NCBI GenBank assembly: GCA_020186115.1
Contig: WSYJ01000030.1
Span: forward strand, 372,001-436,000
DNA: 64,000 nt
Direction: 5' to 3'
DNA from: Histomonas meleagridis
Taxonomy: Eukaryota > Parabasalia > Tritrichomonadida > Dientamoebidae
Under the pieces are notes generated by a model that saw only the letters and a program-made list of their open reading frames with translations, ran no database searches and had not been told where the DNA came from. How positions within the stretch are numbered: position 1 is the stretch's first letter; each line of letters starts with the position of its first letter. The translations under genes and the position numbers were made by a program. This document shows, in pieces, positions 43,001-51,234 of this stretch.

Positions 43001-44103
43001 ATTATAATATATTGAAATATCATATAAACAATTGGAAAATTATATTCTTCGTTTTGGAAACATTGAATAAAACTATTCGTAAATAATTCGATATAATTTG
43101 TAATTGTATTTAACATTCCGGATGATATTAATTTAAGTAATTTCATTTCATCTTCATTAAAATAATTACTAAAAGTTTGTGAACTCTCAAATTCTGTAAG
43201 ATTTAATGGTGTTAGCCCATCAGGCATTGTGTCTTTTTCTTCAATTTGAAATAGAACTTCATCTGTTTCTTGGATTTCATCGTTCTTTGAAATTTCCGTA
43301 TCGTTGACGGTTGGAAGACGTTTTCTATTTGAATTAAGGAATTTTTTGATAAGAAGAATTGGAATTCTAAAAAATATTGTTTGAAGTGATTCATTATGAA
43401 TATGAAGTGATGATAATGCACATATGAGTTTTATAGAATTTGGTTCAAGATTTTCGAAATTTGGTAATATTGCTTTAATAATTTCTTGTGGATCATTGTG
43501 TGAAAAATTAGGATTTTCAACAAATTGAAAAACAATAAATCCAGTAATATAACTGTACAATTCTTCATCATTCATAAAAAGTGAGTGTTTAAGGATTTTA
43601 ACAACTTCATAAAATAATTCTGGATAATTAACTTTATCAAAAATTTCTGAAATCAACGAAGGAAGAAAACGTAATCCACCATGGAGGAAACGGTTAATGC
43701 TTTCGGAAATTAAAAATTTTAAAATTGGCTCTGGAATTAATTTATTTGAATCAATAATTGCATGAATAAGTTGGATAAAAGATTCTGATGGATTTTCTAT
43801 TCTTACAAAGTGAGGGTCTGAAACCCATGCAATAAAATTGAAATAAATTGCGCTTAAATGATTTTCATCTGATTTTATGTTGAAAAGAGATGAATTAAAT
43901 CGAAAAAGCGATGAAATTGGTTCTAGGGAAGCAGATAATGGCGTGCTATTATTGAATTTTGATTCACATTGAATTATTTGGTTTTTATCAATTTGAGGAA
44001 ATAAAAATGGTGACCCTTTCTCATCATAACTGCTTTGCTCATACTTATTTCTATCTTCAGTAAATAAGGAAAGAACTTTGTATAATGGAGTATGAAAATT
44101 CAT
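37078..44103 (-). CDS. BEACH domain protein (2341 aa)
   Basis: Large BEACH proteins (LYST, neurobeachin, LvsA types) control lysosome and endomembrane traffic. The N-terminal 1650 residues form an armadillo-like solenoid, with a ConA-like beta segment around 850-970 ([17 protein letters not shown]). A PH-like domain lies at about 1690-1775 ([34 protein letters not shown]). The BEACH domain spans about 1790-2065: [59 protein letters not shown], and near its end [10 protein letters not shown]. C-terminal beta sequence (about 2090-2341) is probably a degenerate WD40 propeller. The normal HYGTHYS block of BEACH domains is poorly conserved here. ATG at 44103 is the first and fits. Confidence 0.88.
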   Translation of the reverse strand: [2341 protein letters not shown]

Positions 44104-44533
44104 TCAAGCAGAATTGGGCAGGTGAGGAAACTTTACAATCTTCTGAAAAAGTTTGTTGAATACCTTTCAAATCAAACTTTTTGAATCGTAAAAATTTTGC
44201 CTCAATTTTTGTTAACAAAAATACCAAGCCGTTTATTTTTTTCCAAAATTACCGCTTCTTTCTTTGGAGATGTTTATTCTATATATATCGCAAAGCATCT
44301 TATTAAGTAAGTCTAAAAAATTGGAAAATGATTCTACACAAAAAATCTGAACAGATTTTGAATTGATTATTTGGAAATTTTATTATTTTCATTATATTTT
44401 AAAAAGTTACCAGATTCATTATTTACACCTAAATAATGAGAGTCATAAAATATTGTTGTTCTCTATGAAATTTTTCTTCTTGGTAAAACATAAAGAACAA
44501 TAAAATTTGACTATCTTTGTCTGGCCTTTCCTC
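44104..44533. other. Divergent promoter region between BEACH gene and eS17
   Basis: 430 bp without an ORF. It contains GTCTGGCCTTT at 44519-44529, 4 nt before the eS17 ATG, the same 11-mer as at eL14. Confidence 0.5.
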
Positions 44534-44920
44534 ATGGGACGTATTCGAACAAAAACAACAAAGAGAGCTTCACGCCTTATTATTGAAAGATTCTACGGCC
44601 AACTCAGCTTCGATTTTCAAGATAACAAACGTGTTTGTGATGAAGTCGCAACAATTCCATCCAAAAGAATGAGGAATAAGATTGCAGGTTATGTAACACA
44701 TTTAATGCGTCGTCTTGAACGCGGACCTGTTCGTGGCATTTCATTCAAACTTCAAGAAGAAGAACGTGAGAAACGTGATAATTGGATGCCAAAAGTTTCT
44801 CAACTTGACCTACAACCAACAATCTCTGTTGATGCTGACACTAAAGCTATGCTTGATGCCATTGGTCTTGATAAAATGGAAGGTGTTATAGTTAGGGAAA
44901 ATAATCGTCGTCGTAAGTAA
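44534..44920 (+). CDS. RPS17: 40S ribosomal protein eS17 (128 aa)
   Basis: A small-subunit ribosomal protein. It begins [21 protein letters not shown] and continues [34 protein letters not shown], the invariant eS17 block, then [22 protein letters not shown]. The C-terminal quarter is variable in the family. The frame is open 9 codons upstream to a TTG, but eS17 proteins start MGR-, so ATG at 44534 is right. Codon use is GC-richer than in the neighbours. Confidence 0.97.
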   Translation: MGRIRTKTTKRASRLIIERFYGQLSFDFQDNKRVCDEVATIPSKRMRNKIAGYVTHLMRRLERGPVRGISFKLQEEEREKRDNWMPKVSQLDLQPTISVDADTKAMLDAIGLDKMEGVIVRENNRRRK

Positions 44921-45002
44921 ATAAACAAACAATTTGCAAATAACAAAAAAGAAAAAAAAAATTCGTCCAAAACATTTATTCCAAAAAAAATTATTTGGCA
45001 AT

Positions 45003-45824
45003 TTAGAATTCTTCTTCTAAATCTGTTTCATCTGCGCTTTCGTCCGTTAAGAAATAAACGTTCGACAAACGAATTCTCGTTGATGAAGTGCAACGTTTTT
45101 TCTCTTTCGTTTTCTTTGAGGGGGCCGGTTTTTTACGTATGGCACCCGAGGAACATGTTTTTGTAGGTGGCTTTGGATACATTGAATTCAGTATTTGTTT
45201 CTTTAAAGATTCACTATCATTTAGTGACATTATTTTTGAAGGAGTGTCCCAACATCGTGATTCCCAAAAAGCAGGAACTAAGTATGGAGTTGGTTTTTGG
45301 CATTGATAGCGATTGAATTTCTCAGCTTCTATGTCATTTAAAATAAGATCTGGCCCACACTTGGATTCCATTTCCACAACATAACCAGGGTGCCCATACT
45401 CTGGGGCAAGTCCATTTATGATGTGATTTTCACAGAATTCAAGACGTGCATGAATTTGTATTTGATTGAATTGAAGTGTATTTGCATTTGTTATTTGGTG
45501 GTTACTCTCCTGAACAATTATCCAACCTGGAGTTTGTATTATTTTTTCTGGTTCTGGTTTTTGTATTGGAATAAAGGGAGGTGGATTTATCTTTTTTCGG
45601 GGTTCTTTTCGTTTTACAGTCTTCTTTTGTGTTTTTTCTTTTTCTTTTTTGTTTGTTATGTCTTTATTTTTCAATTTGCTGAAAATATTTTTTCTTTTAT
45701 TTATCTCATAGATAAATTCTTGAAGTTCTGGATTGCATATAAGATTTGGATCGTGACCTTGAGGTGGTGAAGCAACAATAACATTTAAATCTGTGTTATC
45801 ACCCCAAGAATCAGACATTGTCAT
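45003..45824 (-). CDS. Lys-rich protein of unknown function (273 aa)
   Basis: Unrecognised. It is convergent with eS17. The region at about 45-80 is strongly basic (KNIFSKLKNKDITNKKEKEKTQKKTVKRKEPRKK) with nuclear-localisation character. The centre (about 95-200) looks folded (TPGWIIVQESNHQI, HPGYVVEMESKCGPDLILNDIEAEKF, PYLVPAFWESRCWDTPS). The C terminus is basic then acidic, with a Lys/Arg patch and DESADETDLEEEF. The start at ATG 45824 (MTMSDSWGDN) is preferred over an upstream TTG. Confidence 0.6.
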   Translation of the reverse strand: MTMSDSWGDNTDLNVIVASPPQGHDPNLICNPELQEFIYEINKRKNIFSKLKNKDITNKKEKEKTQKKTVKRKEPRKKINPPPFIPIQKPEPEKIIQTPGWIIVQESNHQITNANTLQFNQIQIHARLEFCENHIINGLAPEYGHPGYVVEMESKCGPDLILNDIEAEKFNRYQCQKPTPYLVPAFWESRCWDTPSKIMSLNDSESLKKQILNSMYPKPPTKTCSSGAIRKKPAPSKKTKEKKRCTSSTRIRLSNVYFLTDESADETDLEEEF

Positions 45825-46223
45825 GAAACCGTTAAAAAAATTCAGCAATGCACATGTGTGTTTGAAAGTGTTGAATTTGAATAGGATTTATGACAAACCT
45901 ACAATTTTTCCTCAAAAAGTTTTCTTCTAATACGATTTAAAAAACGATTGGGAGTTTTTCTTATCCCTCTACTGCCGCTTTTGTGGAAAATAGATATTAT
46001 TTCGATGTGCAAAAATAGCTCAGTTAATATAATTAAGCAAATGACAATAGTTTTTTAAACTTCTTTAAATTTCATCTCAAATTATTTGTTTTACAAATAA
46101 CAGACCTTGCACCCAGTCTGATAAGCTGGAAACTTTAACAAGCAAAGAAATATTTTACTATTAAATTCACTAAAAAATATTATTTCATAACCTATTCTTC
46201 ATATTTTATTAATTAAATTTTGA
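45825..46223. other. Intergenic, nothing recognised
   Basis: About 400 bp AT-rich. It contains the upstream region of the Lys-rich gene and the 3' end of the SP-RING gene. No ORF or RNA gene seen. Confidence 0.45.
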
Positions 46224-47126
46224 TCAGAAGTCATCTGTCATAAAGCTGCTCCAATCTTGTTCAGCCTCTGTGTTATTAGAAATCACATCATATTGGAATT
46301 CTGGTCGTTCTCCAACTCTTAGATCTGTATATGGCAACGGGCATCCACAAATAGGGCAAATCCAAGAGGTAAGGGCCTGTGCCTGTGTTAAGTATGGGAG
46401 AAGATCAAAACAATTTGCGTGGTTGCAGTTGACTCCACGAGCTGGAATTTCGATCTGCATTCCAGTTAATGGACATAAAGAAGTGTAATCATTAAAAAAG
46501 AATGTACCGCGAGTTTTAATTTCATCTGCAATTTCATCAAATGTGCGATATGAAGCCCAAATACCAACAATGCTGAAAGGAACAGGATGATTTCCTGTTT
46601 CAACAATGAGCCAATTTTGTTGTCCGAATGACATTAATAATGATGTAACATCAATCGGCCTTGAATCAGTCGCCCAATGGAGAATTGTATTTCTGTTTAA
46701 TGAGAATCTGATAGGTGATGTCGAAACTGGAGTTAAACAAATAGGATATAGTAAAAATCGAGGTTTTTTAAGGTTGATAGGAGGCTGAACAAAAAATGGA
46801 ATGGCATTGTTAGAAACAAGGATGTCAAATTTAAATGAAGGCTCAGCTGATGGATCAAAAGAATAGAAAATTGATGGTGCTGTTAATGTAATTAATTGAC
46901 CACGAGATGGATCTTTTGGTTTTTCTAATGTAGCTTGTGGTGACATTGGACGAAATTGCCGATTATCAGCCTGTGGTGATCCAACATTTGTTGGAATAGG
47001 AGATGAAGGAGAGAATCGTTGAGGAAGATCAATAGGCATTGAAAGCCGAACAGTTCTTAGCTGAGTTTGCTTCTTTCCACTATGATCATTGGACAAAGGA
47101 ATGTGGATAGGCTCAGGAAAAGACAT
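46224..47126 (-). CDS. SP-RING (MIZ) zinc finger protein, PIAS/Siz-like SUMO ligase candidate (300 aa)
   Basis: The C-terminal region (about 215-285) is a SP-RING: TSLCPLTGMQIEIPARGVNCNHANCFDL, then WICPICGCPLPYTDL. The C-P-L, C-x-H-x4-CFD and W-x-CP-x-C pattern is diagnostic of PIAS/Siz/Mms21-type SUMO E3 ligases. About residues 75-205 may be a PINIT-like beta domain (PSFKFDILVSNNAIPFFVQPP), as in PIAS proteins. No SAP domain is seen; at 300 residues it is short for PIAS, and a Pro/Ser-rich head precedes it. Function as SUMO ligase is inferred from the finger. Confidence 0.8.
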   Translation of the reverse strand: MSFPEPIHIPLSNDHSGKKQTQLRTVRLSMPIDLPQRFSPSSPIPTNVGSPQADNRQFRPMSPQATLEKPKDPSRGQLITLTAPSIFYSFDPSAEPSFKFDILVSNNAIPFFVQPPINLKKPRFLLYPICLTPVSTSPIRFSLNRNTILHWATDSRPIDVTSLLMSFGQQNWLIVETGNHPVPFSIVGIWASYRTFDEIADEIKTRGTFFFNDYTSLCPLTGMQIEIPARGVNCNHANCFDLLPYLTQAQALTSWICPICGCPLPYTDLRVGERPEFQYDVISNNTEAEQDWSSFMTDDF

Positions 47127-47466
47127 TCCCAGCGAGTTTGAACGTTAGGGAATTGTGTGCTATACATTAGACGATAGCAAATCTCTCAACGTTCAAATTT
47201 TGCATTGAAATTTCGGTTATTATTAATATTTTCAATGAGAAACAACGAAGAACTTGGGGGTGCTCCAATACATGTTGCTAAAAGTTCAAGAACTTTAATA
47301 AGAGTATTAAAGTCTTAATCATTTTATCCAACCATCACATTATGAACGCATTCTTTGATAATTTCAAAGACAAAAGAAAAAAAGTTAAATTAATTTTAAT
47401 AATATTTTTTCTCCTCATTTTCCAGAATATAATTTTAAAAAACAATTCTAGTAATTTATAGCAAGT
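47127..47466. other. Intergenic, one tiny ORF
   Basis: 340 bp between two minus-strand genes. A 27-residue plus-strand ORF (47235-47318) reads GGAPIHVAKSSRTLIRVL, reminiscent of one ankyrin repeat; too short to call. Confidence 0.3.
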
Positions 47467-47997
47467 TTAGTCTCCTTTTTTGTTTGTTGTTCGTTTTGTA
47501 ACAGTGTTTTTTGATGGTTTTGGTTTTGCATCAACAACAATAATATCATCAGCATCATCTTCAATTTCCCACTTATCGTTATCATTATGTAAAGGTGTTT
47601 CGTAGTTTGTTTCTGATTTAGGAGTTGGTTCATATTGTTGTTGTGGTACTTCCTCAGGTTCTCTTGACTCATAATTACTTCTAGGCTTCATATGATATGC
47701 ACCCATTCCTTCGTCATCTGCTGGAGGACAAATTGTTTTCATAATCCATCTTCCAATTTTTGTTGCTGTTGAGTAATTTTCTGCATCAGCTGCCTTCCAA
47801 AGAGCATCGTAAATTCTTCCTGTTTCTTCATCGAAAGGAAAAGCTCCGCCAAATTGTGCTCTGCTTGGCTTTTTAAAAAGTGCTTGCTTAAGTTCTTCAA
47901 GTGTATTTCTGCATCCAAGGTATTCGCATATTTGATTTAATGGTCGCTCCATGTCCGGGTTGTAGGATAGAGTCGTGTACACGTCATAGAAGTTCAT
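47467..47997 (-). CDS. Conserved-looking protein of unknown function (176 aa)
   Basis: Unrecognised. Residues 1-105 look like a compact globular domain (MNFYDVYTTLSYNPDM, NQICEYLGCRNTLEELKQALF, FPFDEETGRIYDALWKAADAENYSTATKIGRWIM); the rest is polar and disordered with an acidic segment (DKWEIEDDADDIIVVD) and a basic end. The ATG at 47997 is chosen over a TTG at 48045 that would add a hydrophobic stretch. Confidence 0.6.
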   Translation of the reverse strand: MNFYDVYTTLSYNPDMERPLNQICEYLGCRNTLEELKQALFKKPSRAQFGGAFPFDEETGRIYDALWKAADAENYSTATKIGRWIMKTICPPADDEGMGAYHMKPRSNYESREPEEVPQQQYEPTPKSETNYETPLHNDNDKWEIEDDADDIIVVDAKPKPSKNTVTKRTTNKKGD

Positions 47998-48237
47998 CCG
48001 AACAATTAGACAAACCCCCTCAAAAATTAGCGTAAAAGTTAGCATTTGAGTAGTTTATTTGGGAATGAAAATGGCTAATTTACGATCAATTTAAATTGAA
48101 AATTAATTTTGGCTGATTCAGGTTTTCATTTATCGTTGCAACACACAATTAAAATGAGATGTGAAAGAATATTCGAAACAGAACTAATATTTCTTAAAAA
48201 TTTAAATATATAAAAAAAAATTTACAAACAAAAAATT

Positions 48238-49683
48238 TCATGAAATCTCGTTTTTCATCCACTCCCCAAGAAAAATTGCTTTTTGTTTCAAGGTTTCATC
48301 AGTGCAATTTTCAGCGAATGAGAGAAATGCTTCGACAAGCTCTTCTTGTACAATTATTTCTTTAATTTCTGTTCCTTTTTCTGGGTCCCTTTGCAAAACA
48401 GAGTGAATTATATCGAAAATTTTCAGAATGCTAAAAGCAAGTTGCTTCGATGAGTTACTTTCGAGTAAGTCATTAACTTTACCGAAAAAATTAAATCTCA
48501 ATATATACTCAATAACACTTTCATTATGAAAATCAGTTAAAATCAAAGAAAGTAATATAATAATTTGTTGAATTACACAAAAGCTTCCATTGTCTAAGCC
48601 ATAATTCAAAACGATATTAAACTCATCAAAATCATTTAATTGAAGGAAAGACGTATCAAATGAACCTATTTGATGAACTTGAACAAGCACATTATATATC
48701 GTTCGTAGACCGAATTTTCCACAAGAGTTAAATGCGTTTTCATCTAATAAAAAATGTGAAATTTCACCGATGAAATTGCATTCAAAAATTTGTGAACAAA
48801 TTTCGTTGGATGAATATGTCGCATTAGAAAGAAATTCGGTGATGGCAAGCGAGACAAATGGATGAGATTCATTTAGCCGTTGCAGAACAATCTGCGAAAT
48901 ATTGGAGTTGAAAATAATTTCAATATGTGGATAATTTGGAAATTTGAAGACTTCAAATGAGAGAACACAAAGAGAATAGTGAACTATTTCTGCATCACTT
49001 TGGAATGGATCTGAAAGCAAAAAGTTAAGAAGAATATTAGTTATAGAAACAAGATCTTCATTTCTTGACATTATAAAATAAACTGAGGAAACAAAACTAT
49101 TCAATGTTTGAATCAATATTCTAAGTTCTGTGAATTCCGTAGTCTTTTGAATGAGAAAAAGAAGAAATTGAAGAAAATTATTTGTTGACAAATATGTAAA
49201 TGCAATTGGCGAATTTTCAAGAAACTGCATTAGCACTGGAAGAGCTGCTTCAATGCTTACACCTTTCTCAAGTTTTTTTAATTCTTCAAAAATGTAAGAA
49301 TATAATAATTTATCAGAAAAATTAGAAACAAATTTTGGACTTTTTTCACATATTAGATGTACGAGATTAAGGACATAAACTTTAATATATTTCTCTGTGT
49401 TTGGGTTTGAAAATAGAGAAGAAAGATCATTAAAAACATAAAATGATGTTTCTCCAAATAACACAGAATTAGTTTGTTTTTCAATATTTAAACGAAGGTC
49501 AAGAAGAGCTGTTGATTGCCTTTCTGATGAATTTGAAATTATTTCTTGATGAAACTGAGAATAATAATTTTTATCAAAGACATTGTAATCCATATCCTCG
49601 TTTAGTAGACTTAATCGCCTAATTTCAGTCAGTTTATCTCGTTTAATAATGGGAACTTTTCTTTTTTCTTCATTTGGTTCCAT
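48238..49683 (-). CDS. Armadillo-repeat protein, importin-alpha-like (481 aa)
   Basis: The sequence is helical with ARM-type repeats. The N terminus is basic (EEKRKVPIIKRDKLTEIRRLSLLNED) and could act as an importin-beta-binding region. About residues 60-110 carry SSERQSTALLDLRLNIEK, similar to the first ARM repeat of importin-alpha. The later repeats lack the usual Trp/Asn ladder that binds nuclear localisation signals, so this may be a divergent importin-alpha-like or other ARM protein. Divergent from eL19 with 81 bp between starts. Confidence 0.6.
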   Translation of the reverse strand: MEPNEEKRKVPIIKRDKLTEIRRLSLLNEDMDYNVFDKNYYSQFHQEIISNSSERQSTALLDLRLNIEKQTNSVLFGETSFYVFNDLSSLFSNPNTEKYIKVYVLNLVHLICEKSPKFVSNFSDKLLYSYIFEELKKLEKGVSIEAALPVLMQFLENSPIAFTYLSTNNFLQFLLFLIQKTTEFTELRILIQTLNSFVSSVYFIMSRNEDLVSITNILLNFLLSDPFQSDAEIVHYSLCVLSFEVFKFPNYPHIEIIFNSNISQIVLQRLNESHPFVSLAITEFLSNATYSSNEICSQIFECNFIGEISHFLLDENAFNSCGKFGLRTIYNVLVQVHQIGSFDTSFLQLNDFDEFNIVLNYGLDNGSFCVIQQIIILLSLILTDFHNESVIEYILRFNFFGKVNDLLESNSSKQLAFSILKIFDIIHSVLQRDPEKGTEIKEIIVQEELVEAFLSFAENCTDETLKQKAIFLGEWMKNEIS

Positions 49684-49764
49684 GAATAATTTTTGAGTGG
49701 TTTACAGATATTTTGGGGTGCCCCTGAACGGTTTTGACGGGCCAAGAGCGACCCTTTTTGAACT
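49684..49764. promoter_or_regulatory. 81-bp bidirectional promoter, ARM gene / eL19
   Basis: Contains a GC-rich patch GGGGTGCCCC (49715-49724), AACGGTT (49727-49733) and ACCCTTTTTG just before the eL19 ATG. AACGGTT followed by CCTTT is the same order as at eL14. Confidence 0.5.
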
Positions 49765-50301
49765 ATGTCAAGTCTTAAACTTCAGAAGCGTCTTGCAGCA
49801 TCAGTTCTTAACTGCGGTGTTGGTCGCGTTTGGATGGATGAAACAGAAATTTCAACAATCGCAATGGCTAACTCCCGCCAACAAATCAGAAAACTTGTTG
49901 GAGATGGTATCATTGTTCGTCGCCCAGTAGCTATGCACTCAAGTGCTCGCCACACAAAGCGTGTTCTTGCAAAGCGTCTTGGTCGTCATAGGGGTTATGG
50001 TAAGCGCCGTGGTACACGTAATGCTCGTCTTAATTCAAAATGGCAATGGATCCGCCGTATCCGTGTACTCCGTCGCACACTCAGAGATTTCAAACAGAAG
50101 AAAGAAATCGATTCACATCTTTATAGAAAACTCTATCTTAAAGCCAAAGGTAATGAATTCCGTAACAAACGTGTTTTAATGGAACACATTCATACACTTA
50201 AAGTTGAAAACGAACGTGAAAAGAATCTTCAACAACAAATTGCTGCTCGTCGCGCACGTAGCCGAAGAATGAGAGAAAAGAAGGCCGCTGCTGCTAAGTA
50301 A
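49765..50301 (+). CDS. RPL19: 60S ribosomal protein eL19 (178 aa)
   Basis: A large-subunit ribosomal protein. [23 protein letters not shown], then [27 protein letters not shown], and a long basic C-terminal helix ([23 protein letters not shown]) are diagnostic. Length normal. Codon use is strongly biased to CGT/CGC and AAG, marking high expression. The first ATG, 49765, matches the conserved [11 protein letters not shown] start. Confidence 0.97.
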   Translation: MSSLKLQKRLAASVLNCGVGRVWMDETEISTIAMANSRQQIRKLVGDGIIVRRPVAMHSSARHTKRVLAKRLGRHRGYGKRRGTRNARLNSKWQWIRRIRVLRRTLRDFKQKKEIDSHLYRKLYLKAKGNEFRNKRVLMEHIHTLKVENEREKNLQQQIAARRARSRRMREKKAAAAK

Positions 50302-50724
50302 ATCATAATTTTACTTTATATTTTCTTCGAAATAGCATTTTCATTCCAATAATTGGAATAATTGGCCAAATTAATTTTACTGTTGTAGACGAGCCAGATT
50401 CGAAATTATTCAATTTTGATGTAAAGTACTCAAAAAACCAAATAAATTATCATATTAAAAAATATTTTTAAAAAATTGATATAATTTTTTTAAAGTTGGA
50501 AGAAAGCAATAGATATTTTAATGAACAATGGGCTGTGCGAACAGCTCTGGATATTGATTGTGAACATGTTCTCTCACAGTGGAGCAAGCTGCCAGTGAAG
50601 CACATATTTGAATGAAAGATAAGTACGGAAGAATCTAAGATGTAGTAAAGCCTGTAGCACCAAGTTCGCAAAAAAGATTATTTCAAAGAGAATAAATTTA
50701 AATTGGGCCAACCAACTTTCCCTC
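50302..50724. other. Intergenic with a short coding-like remnant
   Basis: The plus strand near 50497-50610 has a 38-codon open stretch (ESNRYFNEQWAVRTALDID, then HVLSQWSKLP) with protein-like composition but no start and an immediate stop. Its family is not recognised; it may be a fossil. Confidence 0.25.
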
Positions 50725-51163
50725 TTATAGATTTCTTTTTAATTTTAAAATTCTTTTTGTTTCTTGAAGTAATTCAACTATTTCTGTATGACCTTTCCAA
50801 GATGCCCAAATAAGTGCTGTTCTAAATAATTTGAATAATTTCCAAATATTATTTTGAAATATTAAATTATTAAAATAAATCCAAAATAAAACAAATAAAT
50901 ACCTTTAGCATTAATATCAATTCCTTCTTGTTCAAGAAGTAATTTAACTATTTCTGTATAACCATTTGAAGATGCATAAATTAGTGCTGTATCAAATAAT
51001 TTGAATAATTTCCAAATATTATTTTGATATATAATAAAATTATTAAAATAAATCCAAAATAAAACAAATAAATATCTTTAGCATTAATGTCAATTCCTTT
51101 TTGTTCAAGAAGTAATTTAACTATTTCTGTATGACCAAATAAAGATGCTTTCATAAGTGCTGT
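50725..51163 (-). repeat. Three ankyrin modules with 68-71-nt spacers, 3' part of the gene at 51235-52296
   Basis: Minus-strand modules start at ACA codons 51163, 50990 and 50820. Module 1 reads TALMKASLFGHTEIVKLLLEQ (then KGIDINAKDIYL), module 2 TALIYASSNGYTEIV (then KLLLEQEGIDINAKGIYL), and the last TALIWASWKGHTEIV (then ELLQETKRILKLKRNL) followed by TAA at 50727-50725. The terminal module has a basic tail unlike the repeats, a natural C terminus. Spacers run TTTTATTT then three roughly 20-nt segments ending in TTT, as in the 57.2 kb locus. Confidence 0.75.
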
Positions 51164-51234
51164 ATAAAATAATTTAAATAATTTCCGAATATTATTTTGA
51201 AATATAAAATTATTAAAAAATATTTTAAATAAAA

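Noticed and set aside
49697-50179. Plus-strand frames overlapping eL19
   Set aside because: Alternative frames of a GC-richer ribosomal gene; no homology.
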